Origin: Erigeron canadensis
Lineage: Eukaryota > Streptophyta > Magnoliopsida > Asterales > Asteraceae
Length of the DNA stretch: 64,000 nucleotides
Direction: 5' to 3'
Assembly: GCF_010389155.1 (NCBI RefSeq)
Contig: NC_057761.1
Coordinates: forward strand, 18,974,501-19,038,500
The notes under the pieces were generated by a model. It ran no database searches. It was given only the letters and a program-made list of their open reading frames with translations, and was not told where the DNA came from. The position numbers and the translations under genes were made by a program. Positions 34,328 to 46,165 of the stretch are shown piece by piece (position 1 is the stretch's first letter; every line of letters begins with the position of its first letter).

Positions 34328-35340
34328 TTAATATGAATCAGCATTCTTCATCCCATTGAGAAGAATTAACTTCTCAAATCGAGTCTTATCAAATGCTTTG
34401 GTATACAAAGCAGCTAAATTATCATTGGTTATAACCTTTTCCAAATGAATTAACTTCTTTTGGGCACAATCACGCAAGAAATGATGTCTAATATCAATAT
34501 GCTTGGTGACCTTATGCATGACAGGGTTATTTGTAATGTCTATTGCTGACTTATTGTCTATTCTAATAGGAGTATCAAGAAAATCCATACCATAGTCACG
34601 AAGTTATTGCGGAATCCATAATACCTGGGAACAACAGCTACCAGCAGCCATATACTCTGCCTCACATGAAGACTGAGCAACACATGTCTGCTTCTTGCAT
34701 TGCCACGATACTAATCTCCCTCCTAACAACTGACAACCTCTAGTCGTAGACTTTTTGTCATTGTTACAACCGCCAAAATCTGAATCAGTATATGCAACAA
34801 AATCAAACGTTCCTCCCATTGGATACCATAGACCAAGCCCTTGGTTTCCCTTAAGATAACGTAGAATACGTTTTGCTGCAGTCAAACGTGACTCTTTCAG
34901 ACTAGCTTGAAATCTAGCACAAAGACAAACAGCGAACATAATATCTGGAGGCGAAGCAGTCAGATACATCAATGAGCCGATAATAAGTTGCATCCACAAG
35001 TTCATCTTTCGGATCAAGCACTCCTAAACCATGATTTTGCTGAATAGGAGTACCATATGTCTTAGACTCTAGCATTTGAAACCTCTCCAAGATGTCATCG
35101 ACATACTTAGACTGGTGAATAAAGAATCCATCTTTCCTTTGATCTACTTGTAGTCCGAGGAAAAATCGCAATTCCCCCATAGCACTCATTTCAAATACAT
35201 TTTTCATGCTCATTTCAAACTCTTTGCACATCTTTATATTAGATGAACCAAAAATGATATCATCCACGTAAACTTGTACAATCAGATAATCTCGCTTCTT
35301 CCACTTGATAAACAATGTGCTGTCTATCGATCCTCTTGTA
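34328..35340 (-). pseudogene. Reverse transcriptase end and RNase H of element B
   Basis: This continues the RT in a second frame after a frameshift near 35330. It carries the catalytic [22 protein letters not shown], then RNase H with YTDSDFGGCNNDKKST and SCEAEYMAAGSC. Further frame breaks lie near 35000 and 34604. The last part reads IRIDNKSAIDITNNPVMHK ... ALYTKAFDKTRFEKL, the normal copia C-terminus, and ends at 34328. The GGCN form of the RNase H box differs from the AGCK of H, A and C, supporting a different lineage. Confidence 0.88.
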
Positions 35341-37278
35341 AAACCATTTGTCAACAAATGCGTTGACAATTTTATCATACCACACTCTGGGTGCTTGATG
35401 CAACCCATAAAGAGCCTTATCCAGTCGATATGCTCTTCTTGGATAATTCGGATCTTCAAACCCTGGTGGTTGGTAAACATATACTTCTTCTTTAAGTTCT
35501 CCGTACAAGAAGGCACTCTTAACGTCTAACTGATACACCTTTATACCTTTGAAACTTGCAAAAGCTAAAAATAACCTTATAGCTTCAATCCTAGCAACTG
35601 GTGCAAAAGTTTCGTTATAGTCATATCCTTCTAGTTGTGCAAACCCCTGAACAACCAAACGTGCTTTATTTCTGGTAACGATCCCTTTGTCATCTCGTTT
35701 GCATTTATATACCCAATGAGTTCCAATCGGTTCTTTACCTCTAGGCACATCTACTAACTCCCAAACTCCAAGTTTTTCAAATTGAGCTAATTCTTCTTGC
35801 ATAGCTTCAACCCAACATGGATCTTGAAGTGTTGCCTTAACATTCTTAGGTTCTACTTGTGAAATGAAACCAGAATACAAACACTCAGTTATCAAACCGG
35901 TGTCTTTCACTTCACAAAACAAACTAGTCAGATCCTTATTCAACTGATTTCTAGTTTTAACAGGTTCTGTAGCATTTCCAAGAATATTTTCAACTGGGTG
36001 ATCCTTATTAATTTCATTATAATTTTGACGTCCAGCAACAGTATTATCAATCCTCTTAGGTCGTTGACACTCTCTTGCAAAATGACCAAATCCATCGCAA
36101 TTATAACATTTCACCTTGGATTTGTCAAAGCCTTTAGTGCCATTACCTATAGGTCTACCAGTTCTCTGAGTGAATCTTCTGACCTTAATAGTAAGCATAG
36201 CAAGCTGCCATTGTAGATCCGTTTCTTCCAAATCATCAGGATCTATTTGATTGTAATCCTCATCAATTACTGCAGGATCAGTAACCTTTCCCCCAATAAA
36301 TGCTTCATGAGCATTACAAAAGGCTGAGTAAATACTCATTCTTCCTTCTGCAGAACTCATACTCATTGGCATAGAATGGAAAGATTGTGCATTGCTCTTA
36401 ACATTTGAATTTGTATTGTCATAAGCAACATATCCAGCAATACCATCAGCATCTACTATTGGTGTAGCTTCTGCACCACTTAGAAATGCATTATTTCCTG
36501 AGCTGGAACTTGCTAAATGAACAGACTTAGCATGATATAAGGATGGATCTTGTATAAAATCTGAGTGAGTGTCCTTAATCCTTCTCTTCATATCTCTATT
36601 CTTTAGCTTGGAGACTACCTTCTCAAAATCCCATGTACTGTATTCCTGATCATCTTGAAGTTGATGAACATAATCAATCCAAGTTTTAGGCAGTGAATCC
36701 AGAAACTTATCAACTAGCTCAGTTTGAGGATAAACAACTTCAAAGTATGACAATTCAGTGGTTAGATGACTGAATCGAATAATAATCTCATCAAGAGATT
36801 CCTCTTTCAGTCCATTAAAGGCTTCATACTGGCGCTTGAGAAGCTTGATACGGTTCTTCTTCAAAGTTACATCGCCCTCACAATATCTTTTGAGAGCATC
36901 CCATAAATCCTTTGAAGTAGTGTATTTTTTAAACAAATGTACACTATCTTGAGGCAAGGCCATAGTAAGAGTAGACAATGCCTTTCCCTCAACAGCGTAC
37001 TTTTTACGTTCTTCAATAGGCATATCAGCATAAGTGTACCTACTGATCACTCCGTTCTTCTCATATGAAGGCCAATCAAAACCTTGAGTTATTACTAGCC
37101 ACATTTCCATGTCAGTGAGACGAATGTAGTCTTCAAAACGTCTCTTCCACATCCAATAATTCTCCATACGGAAAAGCTTTGGAGGTGTATTACCCCGACC
37201 AATCTCATGATCGTGCATGATCATCTGGCTGATTAGTAAGGCATTGGGTGTGTTTGCGGCAGCTGGTAAAGTCGTCAT
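35260..37278 (-). pseudogene. gag fused in frame to reverse transcriptase in element B; PR and INT missing
   Basis: A single open frame of 672 residues starts at ATG 37278 (MTTLPAAANTPNALLIS). Residues about 30-230 are the UBN2-type capsid domain (YWMWKRRFEDYI, LWDALKRYCEGDV). The knuckle CYNCDGFGHFAREC is near residue 395. Only about 25 residues later comes the pre-RT linker (NKDHPVENILGN), followed by RT ([37 protein letters not shown]). Protease and integrase, normally about 800 residues, are absent without loss of frame. The frame breaks inside RT at about 35330. As it stands the protein would give a Gag-RT fusion with no means of cleavage or integration. Confidence 0.92.
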
Positions 37279-37704
37279 TTCGAATCTTTTGAATTCAAGT
37301 GAAACGAAATACTACTTAGTTCGTGTGGCACGAAGGACACTTGGTACGAAGTACACGAAGCACGAAGTTACGTGGCACGAAGTCATGTGGCACGAAGCTG
37401 TATGACTTTCACGAAGTACACGTGGCACGAAGTAGAGCATGAAGTACCGCGTCACGACCTAAGTCACGAAGGATAGTCCGTGTTGACGTGGCACGAAGTA
37501 AACCTAAGTCACACGAGTCACACGTGACACAAAGTCCACGAAGTGACAATGACATAAGCACGAAGCAAAAACCAACCTCGTGCTGACGTAAGCACGAAGT
37601 GTCACACGAAGGAGAGCACGAAAACGCAAATTAACACGAATTTCGAACGAATTTGCAATCAATAGCCAATCAAACGATCTTAAACCTTCTGGTAATCAAC
37701 CTTA
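37279..37704 (-). repeat. Leader of element B with GTGGCACGAAG repeats
   Basis: About 425 bp between PBS and gag are made mostly of degenerate copies of GTGGCACGAAG(T) (plus strand), with at least eight clear copies between 37327 and 37515, plus CACGTG-like and TGACGTAAGCACG motifs. The composition differs sharply from the coding flank. No hairpin of the H/C type is seen. Confidence 0.7.
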
Positions 37705-37718
37705 GGGCTTTGATACCA
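37705..37718 (-). other. Primer binding site of element B
   Basis: On the minus strand TGGTATCAAAGCCC, two bases from the 5' LTR. It is close to the initiator-Met complement with one C-to-A change. Confidence 0.8.
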
Positions 37719-37720
37719 CT

Positions 37721-38394
37721 TGTAAGGTGCCCTATCGTTGCGTGGATCGTAATAAGACGTGATGCGTTATGTCAAGAGTGCGGAATCTTCTTGAGATAAC
37801 TAAATTACTATTACCTTTTGTTTATTAATGAGCAACTAACCAACCCAAGGAGATGCACAAGGCTTGTGGTTCATGTAGGAGATCACACGAAGGAACAAAT
37901 AACCTTAAATTGTTAATTCGTGAATAACTCTCAAGAATTCGTAAATCATTCACTAAGATTCCCCTAATTCCGTAGATTAGGTCTTGTATTTATACTAATT
38001 GATATTGGGTTGTGTGGGCTTCGGCCTTAATCGCGTAATTAGGCCCGAATTAACAATAAGTCAATCTACCTTGTGCTGACATCAGCACGAGGGTAATCCT
38101 TCATGCTGATGACGTCAGCACGAGGGACGTGCCTTTGACTCTTTGTTTGACTTCGTTTGGCTCGTACATAACATCCAATCATCGTTTAAGTGTTCTATGA
38201 CACTTATAAACCTTGATTCTATGTTCTTGTACCTGCAAAACAATATATAACACACAAACACAATATAAAACATAAACACATATAATATTGAAGTTCAAAC
38301 GTAATCATTAAATATCAACTCAAGTTCTTATTTAAATGATTACAAACGATAATCAAATCTATGTTGCGATTGTCACAACGAATCTACATCTACA
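37721..38394 (-). repeat. 5' LTR of element B
   Basis: It pairs with 14140-14811. TATA box at 37987-37994 (minus TATAAATA). It carries the same TGACGTCAGCACG palindromes (38070-38130) as the 3' LTR. The target duplication CCCAG follows at 38395-38399. Confidence 0.92.
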
Positions 38395-38399
38395 CCCAG

Positions 38400-38587
38400 T
38401 GATGCACTCCCGAACAAAACACATTGACATCAGGTATCATTTCATTCGTGACCATGTTATGAAAGGAGATATTGAAATTCATTTCATTCCCACTGACAAA
38501 CAGTTAGCTGATGTTTTTACAAAACCTCTTGATGAGAAAACCTTTAAACATCTCATCAGCGAACTGGGCATGTTAAATCCTCATTAA
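38400..38587 (+). pseudogene. RNase H C-terminus of element A, 3' part
   Basis: This resumes the pol frame broken at 14139 with MHSRTKHIDIRYHFI and ends ADVFTKPLDEKTFKHLIS ... LNPH before TAA. It restores the normal copia pol end and confirms the insertion point of B. Confidence 0.92.
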
Positions 38588-39281
38588 ACTGGTAAGACCC
38601 TCTAGTTGAGGATGGTTCAGGTGATCCTTGATTGGTTGGAGATTGAACGCCTTGATGTACTCAAGAACCGGTCCTTGATCAAATGGATCTCATGTTTAGG
38701 GGGAAAAGACTCAAAACATTTTTCTTCAAAGAAATTGCTTTTGCAACTGGAGAGTTTTCCAGTTGAAATTGGCATTGGATTGTTTTCCCAGTGTAAATGT
38801 TTTGTCTCGTCTTCAAACTGGAGGTTAACCAGATTTTCATAACGGTAAGAATACTTGGTCAGTTGTGTGACACGTGATAATACTCGAGTGTTTTAACCCA
38901 CTCACAACTATCACTTGACGTGTCATTACCATGTTGTAAAAGGATGTACTTTTATTGGGATTGTGAAAAGTTAGTGGGCGAGTGGGTATATAAGCCGTCG
39001 TAGCATTTAATGCTGACACTAGGAATTGAATGTTTTGGCTCAAAATGCAAACTTATTTTTAACAAAAATCTAAAAGTTTTGATTTTTGATAATAAAATAT
39101 TCTTATTTATTCTTTGGGATTGTGAATCCAACTTATAAATACCATGTATTTACTTTCATTTATTCACTTTCGTTTCACATTCTTTCATTCAATTCCAATC
39201 ATCAACAATTACTACTTTCTTTCTGCTTATTATCAAAACCATAATCATCAAAATCTCAATCGTTTCTTTGTTTATAATCAA
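38588..39281 (+). promoter_or_regulatory. Non-coding stretch before the post-pol ORF of element A, with TTGAACGCC core and TATA boxes
   Basis: The core GATTGAACGCC...GTACTC sits at 38641-38662, only 54 bp after the pol stop, like the modules of the H/C family. A purine tract TTTAGGGGGAAAAG is near 38696. TATATAAGCC (about 38989) and TATAAATACC (about 39135) are spaced like promoter elements, followed by a pyrimidine-rich leader up to the ATG at 39282. These may give the post-pol ORF its own transcript; that is inference. Confidence 0.5.
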
Positions 39282-42200
39282 ATGGCTCCCAAAACTTCTC
39301 GCAGCAGAGACATTAATTTGCTCAATGTTCCATACAATCCATCTTCTCAATTAAATCGTGCACATGGTGCCCCTGAGGCAAAATTGATTAAATTGAACCC
39401 TAATAATTCCATGGCTAGTTTGAAAGGGGTTCAAACATCCGATTCTCTCATAGGTAGAATCCAACATTTTCTTCTGGATTCTCCCATTGGTGCGACCTTC
39501 TCTCTCAATCCACACAAGTTGTACCATGACTACTTGTGTGAATTCTAGTACACTGCACAACTCGCTGATGACTGTTCATCCATTTCCTTTTCTCTCAAGG
39601 AGGGAACAATTGGGTGTACCATCACAGCGGATACTGTGAGAGATGCTCTGCATCTCAACTACTGGAGGGAAGGTGAGACTCCAGTAGTCATTTCCCAAAA
39701 CATTAATTATTGCCAAGTACTCCTTGACATGGGAAATAAGGAATTTTTGGAGAATGGAGTGCTGAAAACCAAAGGTGCTATGACGTTGAAGGGACTCACA
39801 CCCTCATGAAGATACTTCTTCATTCATCTGGTGGAAAGTATGGGAGGTAGTTCTGGTGGACTTGACCAGATTAACTCTACCCAAGCAGAGATGGCTTACT
39901 GCTTGTGGAATGGTCTTAGAGTGGATTTTGCTGAAATTATTTTTAGAAGTTTTGTGCAGAAGTTGAAGGGCAACAGGGGATTATGCATACCCTTTTCCAG
40001 ATTCTTGTCTCTTTGTTTTCTTCAGATCCTGGGCAGTGATGCTTATCACAATACTCAGTCACTTTACACTATCCCAGAGATTCTTAGAAACCTGGACTCT
40101 CTTTGCTCATCACCTGGAGAGGTCCAGATGCCAAGTAGAATGCAGTTGACATTCTCAAAAACTGATGCACCAGTCCAAGGTGAGTCAAAAAGACTACTGG
40201 GTGGGCCTCAAAATAATGAGGGACCCACCAGTTCGTCTGTTGGTACTGTGACGATTGCCAAACCTGGGCAGCAGTCTCTCCCCACCAGCTCCAGCTTGTC
40301 AGTTCCACCAACATCTCACCCTGGAGACCTCCCAACAGGTGTCCAGGTAGTTCCAAAGGCAAAACGTTCATCAAAAAGGCGCCTTAAGAGACTGTCAGAT
40401 TGTGCCACTGATGATAGCACCATTGCCAACCCTCCAGCCTCTTCCCAACAAGATGCTGGAGACAGTCAAAGGGATGAACTACAAGCAACCACTTCCAAAC
40501 ATGCTATAGGAGGAAGTGGTGAAGATGTTATTGGGTCAGCCCAGCCCAACTTAGAGTCGGTGTCAGCACTTAACTTGCAGAGCCATACTTCTGACACACT
40601 TGTAGCACGAACTGATGAAGTTTCTGGTCAGTCACAGCCAGAGATCGAAGTTCTAGACTCTTCTGCCCATGATACTACAGCTGAGGATCGAGCAGTTGTG
40701 GTTGAGGCACCAGTGACCCCTTTCCAGGGAGAAGATGCTTCGGCAATGGATCCCCTAACTGGTGAAACCATCCAGGCAACTGAAACTGGTCACCAGGAGT
40801 CTGAACAGCCTGTTCAGCCACCCCTATCATTCATGGATCTAGGCATGAGTGTGGGTGAGTTTCAGCTTGAATCCTCGGATTCGGGTGAGACACATTCTGA
40901 CCAGGAAATGGCTGATGCATCTGCACCTGATCAGCTCCCTTCCTTTTCTGGTCAACCCCTAGATCTCCCAGTTTCAGTTTCACCTTCTGACTTCTCCTCA
41001 CTACAAGAAATTCCTCAATTCGCCTCATGACAACTCCTCTCTTCCATGAATGTGCCTAGAAATAGACACATTCTAACCCCACCGTCGCCGGCATACATAC
41101 CTGAGCATTCTCAGCCTGTACGTCAACTTGAATCTCTTCCCCTTCTTTCTTCAACAATTCCTCTTGTTTCACCTGGTGCTACTACATCTGGAGGATCAAC
41201 ACTTGTAACACCTCCTCCAGTTGTACCTGTAGCATTTCGAACTGGTCCAGTGATACCTTCCCTTCCGTCACTGGATAGCCAGTTTGTCTCCTTTCAATCT
41301 GATATCTAAAACCTTCTTACAAGGGTTAAGGATATACAAAAGGTTCTTGACAAAAATACCAAGTCCCTCTCCAGGTACCAGAAGGAACACATTACTAATG
41401 TCAAAGTGGTTGACCTGGGGATTAATAAGTTCTCTGCAAATGAGGACTTAGTATTTAACAAGCTCAATGAGTTAGTAAATTCTTCCAATCTACTTGCAAC
41501 ATCTTTAAGGGAGGCTTTTGCACTTACTCAATCTGGAGTCGCATCATTCATTACCAACCTGCTGAACACAACTGTTAAATCTTCAGAGGTTGATTTGCAC
41601 GAACTTGAAAGACAGGTTAAGGCTCTTATTGAAAAACCCGGTCTGGATGTGATTGAGCTTGGCAACCAGTTGGCCACTTCAGTTGGTCAAAAGATAGAAG
41701 ACACCTTGGCTGCTAGAGAACAACACTTTATGGAAAGGGTGATATCTGAGATCACCAAGATTGCAGCGCCCCAGGTTGATCTCACTCCCATTACATTTGA
41801 GATCAATCAGTTGAGGTGCAGTCTAGATACTCTGGCCAGCAAGGTATCTGAACACTCCACTGCAATACGGAATCTGACGACTGAAGTTGGCAAAACAAAA
41901 GATGAGGAAATGGTGAAGAACGTTGGTACAACTGGGCTCTCCCCAAATGAGTTGACTATACTTAAAGCTATTCAGGCTGGCTAAACTGAAACAAATGGAA
42001 ATGTGTTGGTTCAGTCACAAGAGGTCAATCATCTTTGGAGGACAGCTCGAATGATATGTGAAGTTTTCAAGGAGTGCAAGAACATGGGATCATGGCAACC
42101 TCTAGATCGCTTACATTCCAGTCCTTCAGATTTTGATGCAATTAGAAAAGGACTAGAAGCTGCCAAGGGGGAAAGATCTGTAAACATCCCCAGCACTCAC

Positions 42201-43257
42201 ATTGAAACTCCAAGTTCAAGTGTTGGAAAAGAGTTGGTTGTCGCTGCCAATACTGATGCTGGTATGCAAGTTATTGAAGAATTTGAAGATGTTGGTGATA
42301 GGGGGAAGAAGGATAAGGGCAAGGCACTTGCAACAGATGAATCTGCCCAGCTGGCCACTGATATACCCTTATTAGAAACTGGAAATCCTGATCAGCTTCC
42401 TCCAGTGACTAAATCTGACAGCAAGAGATTGGCTAGGATTGGAAATGCAATTAATGAAAGGAAGAAACAAAAGAAGGCCAACTTGCTTGTCTCAAGGGTT
42501 CAACTACAAGGATTAGGCATACTTGATGTTAATGATGTTAATCTGTTGGGCATCTCACTGGAGCAATATAGGAAGGTCAAGAGTGACCCAAGGATAGTGG
42601 GACTTGTGAATGATATGATTGAAGTCCATCTGGACAAAGACTATCCTGATGATGAAGGCAAAGGAAGCAAGAACTGAGGGGATTCTCCAACGAACTGAGC
42701 AAATATCGAAGAAGGTCAAACAAGTATTGAAACCACCCAAGTCTAAGAGCAAGTCAAAGCCTAAACCTTTGTCAAGGGATGCAAATTCAAGAACTTGGGT
42801 GGAACCCAATGAGCCATCTACTGAAGATATTCGAGCTGCTGTACAAAAACTGAGCACTGCCCAGATCAAACTGGTCAATGAGTCTGACGCACGTGCATAC
42901 TTCAATGAAGTTCTCCAGCGAAGATATCATCCAGGAAAAATCAATGAAATCAAAGTTGCAATCAAACCTGGAGGAAGGCAATTTGTGGTAACTATTCAAT
43001 ACTTCAAGGGACCACAGCTCACAACGGAGAATCCAGATGTTCATCAATATGGACATTCTGAACATGTTGAAATGTTAAATCTGCTGGAGGCAAGGCAGCA
43101 CAAGAATAAGATTGAGAAGGGATGGCTTTATGTACTTCAAAGTCTGATCAAGTTCAAAGAAGATGTTGAGAAAAGATTGAACTTTGATCCTAAAGATAGA
43201 CAACCCATCTCTTCAGTTGCAAAGAGAAGAAGAACTGGTGAAGGGCCATCAGCTTGA
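39282..43257 (+). pseudogene. Post-pol ORF of element A, about 1320 codons, broken by stops
   Basis: It starts MAPKTSRSRDINLLN. One frame runs to about 42677 with five internal stops (near 39546, 39807, 41030, 41307 and 41982), then shifts frame in the overlap and ends at 43257. Residues about 45-240 form a folded-looking N-terminal domain (IQHFLLDSPIGATFSLN, TADTVRDALHLNYW, GLDQINSTQAEMAYCLWNGL, FAEIIFRSFVQKL, IPFSRFLSLCFLQIL) that matches the start of the element B ORF by eye. Then come a Ser/Pro/Gln-rich acidic region, a coiled-coil section (41406-41984), a Lys-rich part and a C-terminal domain (RTWVEPNEPSTEDIRAAV, GGRQFVVTIQYF, NKIEKGWLYVLQSLIKF). No membrane segment. Function not known; its length and persistence suggest past selection. 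Confidence 0.75.
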
Positions 43258-43528
43258 GATCTTCTTCAGTTATCTGTTTTGTAATTTTATCTATTCACTT
43301 GTAACTTTTGTAATTTTATCATGTATATACAAGTTACCAGATTGTAACCACAAGATAGATAACAGATTAAATCTAACAAACAAAAAACAAACAATCAGGG
43401 CATTTAATGATCTATAAAAATGCCTTGGAAACTAGATTAGATTTAGTCACTCAATTCTTTCAAGTTCACACTTGTATAGTTACCAAAAAAAAAAAACTTG
43501 AACAGACTTGGCAATATTTTAGGACAAA

Positions 43529-43539
43529 TAGGGGGAATT
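43529..43539 (+). other. Polypurine tract of element A
   Basis: TAGGGGGAATT directly precedes the 3' LTR. Confidence 0.65.
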
Positions 43540-44500
43540 TATTAGAACCAGTTTCGTCCAAACTGGCAAGTCTCCAGTTGGATCTGGAGACCAGAAGATT
43601 TGTTCAGAAACTTATTGAAGTCCAGTTGCAACGTACAGTTTATGCAACTGAATACTTCCTCCAGTTGAGATTTGATCAGAACAGAAGACATTCCAATTGA
43701 CGTCAAAGCCAACAAATGGAAGATAGAGAATGACAATGGCAGCGAAGCCCAGTTGGCATTCTACTCAGATCGAAACTAGAGAATATCAGTTTAAAGCCTT
43801 TACAATGCTTTACACTGTTTACGAAGAAGACCTTTTTGCTTTATGCAACTTTATACAGACAATATCATTTGTTTATGATTAAAGTACAAAAGTGCATAAA
43901 GCAGGTTAGATAAAGTAATGTCTTGACTTACCTTATCAAGCATTTCAAAGGAACTTACTTAGTTTCCTTAAATGCTATCAACCATATTTATACGACAAAG
44001 TTGGATTCCCAATGCCAACTTTGTCTATAAATAGAGGTCTTTGCACAACAAGAATATAACTTTGCATATTCAGACTTTTGCAATATTCTTGGTGTACTTG
44101 TGCAATATTCTCTTAATCGTAAAAGGGAACACTTCACAGCTTTAAGTGTTTCGATTGTTAAAAGAGAATTTCCTAGTATAGATCATTTGTATTTCATAGG
44201 TTGTTAGGATATTTACATTTATGTATTATCTTGGTTCCGCAACAACCTTGTATTTTATTTAGTGCCAATAAATAAAATACATTTGAAAATTACAACTTGG
44301 TCTCACCATTTTATTTTAGTATACTTACTTACTTATTGCATTGTCTTTCTCTTTGTCACCTACTAAGTAATCTATTCAAGGACTTGGTATACAATCACTG
44401 TAACTGGTCGTCTCCAGTTCAGTGTTTATATTGCAAAGAACTCTCACCATTGACATAGAGGTGTCTTCAGTTAGTACCATCTCTTGAGTTGGGACTTATA
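43540..44500 (+). repeat. 3' LTR of element A
   Basis: It starts TATTAGAACCAG (the 5' copy has TGTTATAACCAG, so the terminal G is mutated here) and ends GGGACTTATA against GTTTC at 44501-44505. TATA box at 44026-44033. It carries an extra CTTA unit near 44330 relative to the 5' LTR. Confidence 0.92.
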
Positions 44501-44505
44501 GTTTC

Positions 44506-46165
44506 AAATTCTTTTGAAAGTTTTGAAAAATCAGGAATCTTGGTGTCCAACTTCACATCATGGGTAGTCTCGGAAATTAGGTCAACTTGAACTGACACAT
44601 CTTTGGTCTCACAAGAAAATTGATTAGAAGTATCAACACCTATACTAGCATTAAGCTTAGGGTGAACAACTAACTCATCAATAGTATTGCATGTGAAAAA
44701 CCTGTAGAAGTACCATATCAAAACTAAACTATGTGTAAGTTCTACATCACATAAATCATGTTGCACATAATTATCAGCTATAAAGGTATCAGTATTTTGA
44801 CAAGTACATTCAAGAGAATCAGTCAAGGTCTGAGTGGAGGAATTTGTAGATGAATCACAAGTAGTCTGGGTAGAATGGTCTACTAAAGCACTTAGGTCAG
44901 TTTGAGTAGAGACATTCTCACAAACTTTCTTAGTATTAACAACAATACATTTATCCTCTCAATTTGGACTTTGAAACTTGAGGTGATTAATAACTTTCTG
45001 TTGAGATTCCACCTTTTGTTGTAAACCTTCTATTTGTTTTTTCAAAAATGTTGTTGGAACATACATTTTAGTTCGTTTAGGTGGAGTACCGACAGATTCT
45101 TGGTTTTGAAAATTTGATGCAATTTCTTCCAATTTAAAAAATGAAGATTCTTTTGTTTTGTACGAAGCATTTAGAGCATCATAATTAACCAAAAATTCAT
45201 CTTTTGGTATTCTCTCAACTTCATCAGTCTCAAATTCGTCATCCAATGGACGAATAAATTGTTGTATCATACCAAGTCGAAGGAATTTTTCATCATACAA
45301 AGGTTCAATTTCTTCTTTGGCCTTTTGTAATGGTGTGATATTCTCAAATCCCAACCCGAGAAGAAAATCCTTTTTGTCAATTTTTGACTTGTTGAAATAG
45401 GCAGTGAAATCCAAGAGAAGATTTTGTTCAACTTTATATAACTTTTCTTGATAAAAAATTATATTCTTTTTAAATTCCTCAACTTGTTTTTCAAGATTTT
45501 CAATCTCAATGCCTTTTAGAAAACAATTATGATTTAAGTCAGAAATCTTCCTTTCAAGTTTAACATTGTTTGATTTAGCTTCTTGGAGCTTTTTATTGAG
45601 AATATCAACATCCATTTGTCTAGCATTTGCCCGAAGTCATTCATTGGTCTTTTGAGTTTCAAGATCTTGATTGGCTTTTTCAAGATCATGAATGGTCTTT
45701 TCAAGATTGTGACATTTTTGTAATAACTTAGATTCAGGAGAGGCATTCAAATCATATTCTTTAACCAAAATTTTGTCTTTGTATGTTTGAAAATCTTGTT
45801 TCATAACATCATGTTCAAAAAGTAATTTTGAATGTTCTTCAAGAAGTTTTGAAAATTCACTTTTAGAAAATAAAATGCTACTGTTTAATTTTCTGTTTGT
45901 TTTGGCTAAAGATTTGATATGAGTTGTCAGGTTTGACAAAGCTAATCTACATGACTGTTTATCCTTAATCAATGAAAAAGTAGAGTCGAGATTTACCTCA
46001 TCATCTGGGTATTCATCATCAGTGCTTTCTGCTTCAAAGACTTTGTCCTTGGCCAACCTCGCCATAAAGCAAACATTAGCAGAGAGATCTTCATCCCGTC
46101 ATCAGAGAGTAATAGCCATTTGTCATCTTCAGCGAGCAATGCATGTCCTGCTTCAACTTGTTTGG
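44506..46165 (-). pseudogene. gag middle region of element H, with coiled coil and TQT motifs
   Basis: Collinear with residues about 400-900 of the element C gag. Pieces are open at 46065-45637 and 45615-44959 (coiled coil; DKKDFLLGLGFENITPLQKAK, NFQNQESVGTPPK) and 44826-44506. Between 44940 and 44820 the reverse strand encodes the same three TQT motifs as C (VSTQTDL, HSTQTTC, SSTQTLT). Frameshifts and a stop near 45616 separate the pieces. It is cut by element A at 44506. Confidence 0.85.

Larger units (their letters stand above)
14140..38394 (-). mobile_element. Non-autonomous copia element B (no PR/INT) with post-pol ORF, interrupted by element C
   Basis: LTRs are at 37721-38394 (5') and 14140-14811 (3'), flanked by CCCAG at 14135-14139 and 38395-38399. 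The minus-strand order is PBS, leader, a gag joined in frame to RT, RNase H, about 2.8 kb without genes, a post-pol ORF split by element C (16836-29421), a PPT and the 3' LTR. Without C it is about 11.7 kb. LTRs differ at about 25 sites in 673 bp by eye (3-4 %). Protease and integrase are absent, so any movement needed enzymes from a relative. Confidence 0.92.
7592..44500 (+). mobile_element. Copia LTR retrotransposon A with long post-pol ORF, interrupted by element B
   Basis: LTRs lie at 7592-8548 and 43540-44500, flanked by the 5-bp duplication GTTTC. The internal order is PBS, gag, PR, INT, RT, RNase H, a short non-coding stretch, a post-pol ORF of about 1300 codons, a PPT and the 3' LTR. 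Element B sits inside RNase H (14140-38394), and the reading HNPV|MHS resumes cleanly after it. Without B the element is about 12.6 kb. The LTRs differ at roughly 3 % by eye plus a 4-bp indel. Many stops and frameshifts are present. It is a different family from H/C, though it shares the TTGAACGCC core after pol. Confidence 0.92.

Noticed and set aside
39144..39281. Earlier ATG for the post-pol ORF of A
   Set aside because: Residues before MAPKTSRS are translated from a pyrimidine/AT-rich leader, and 39282 gives a better context (ATCAAATGGC).
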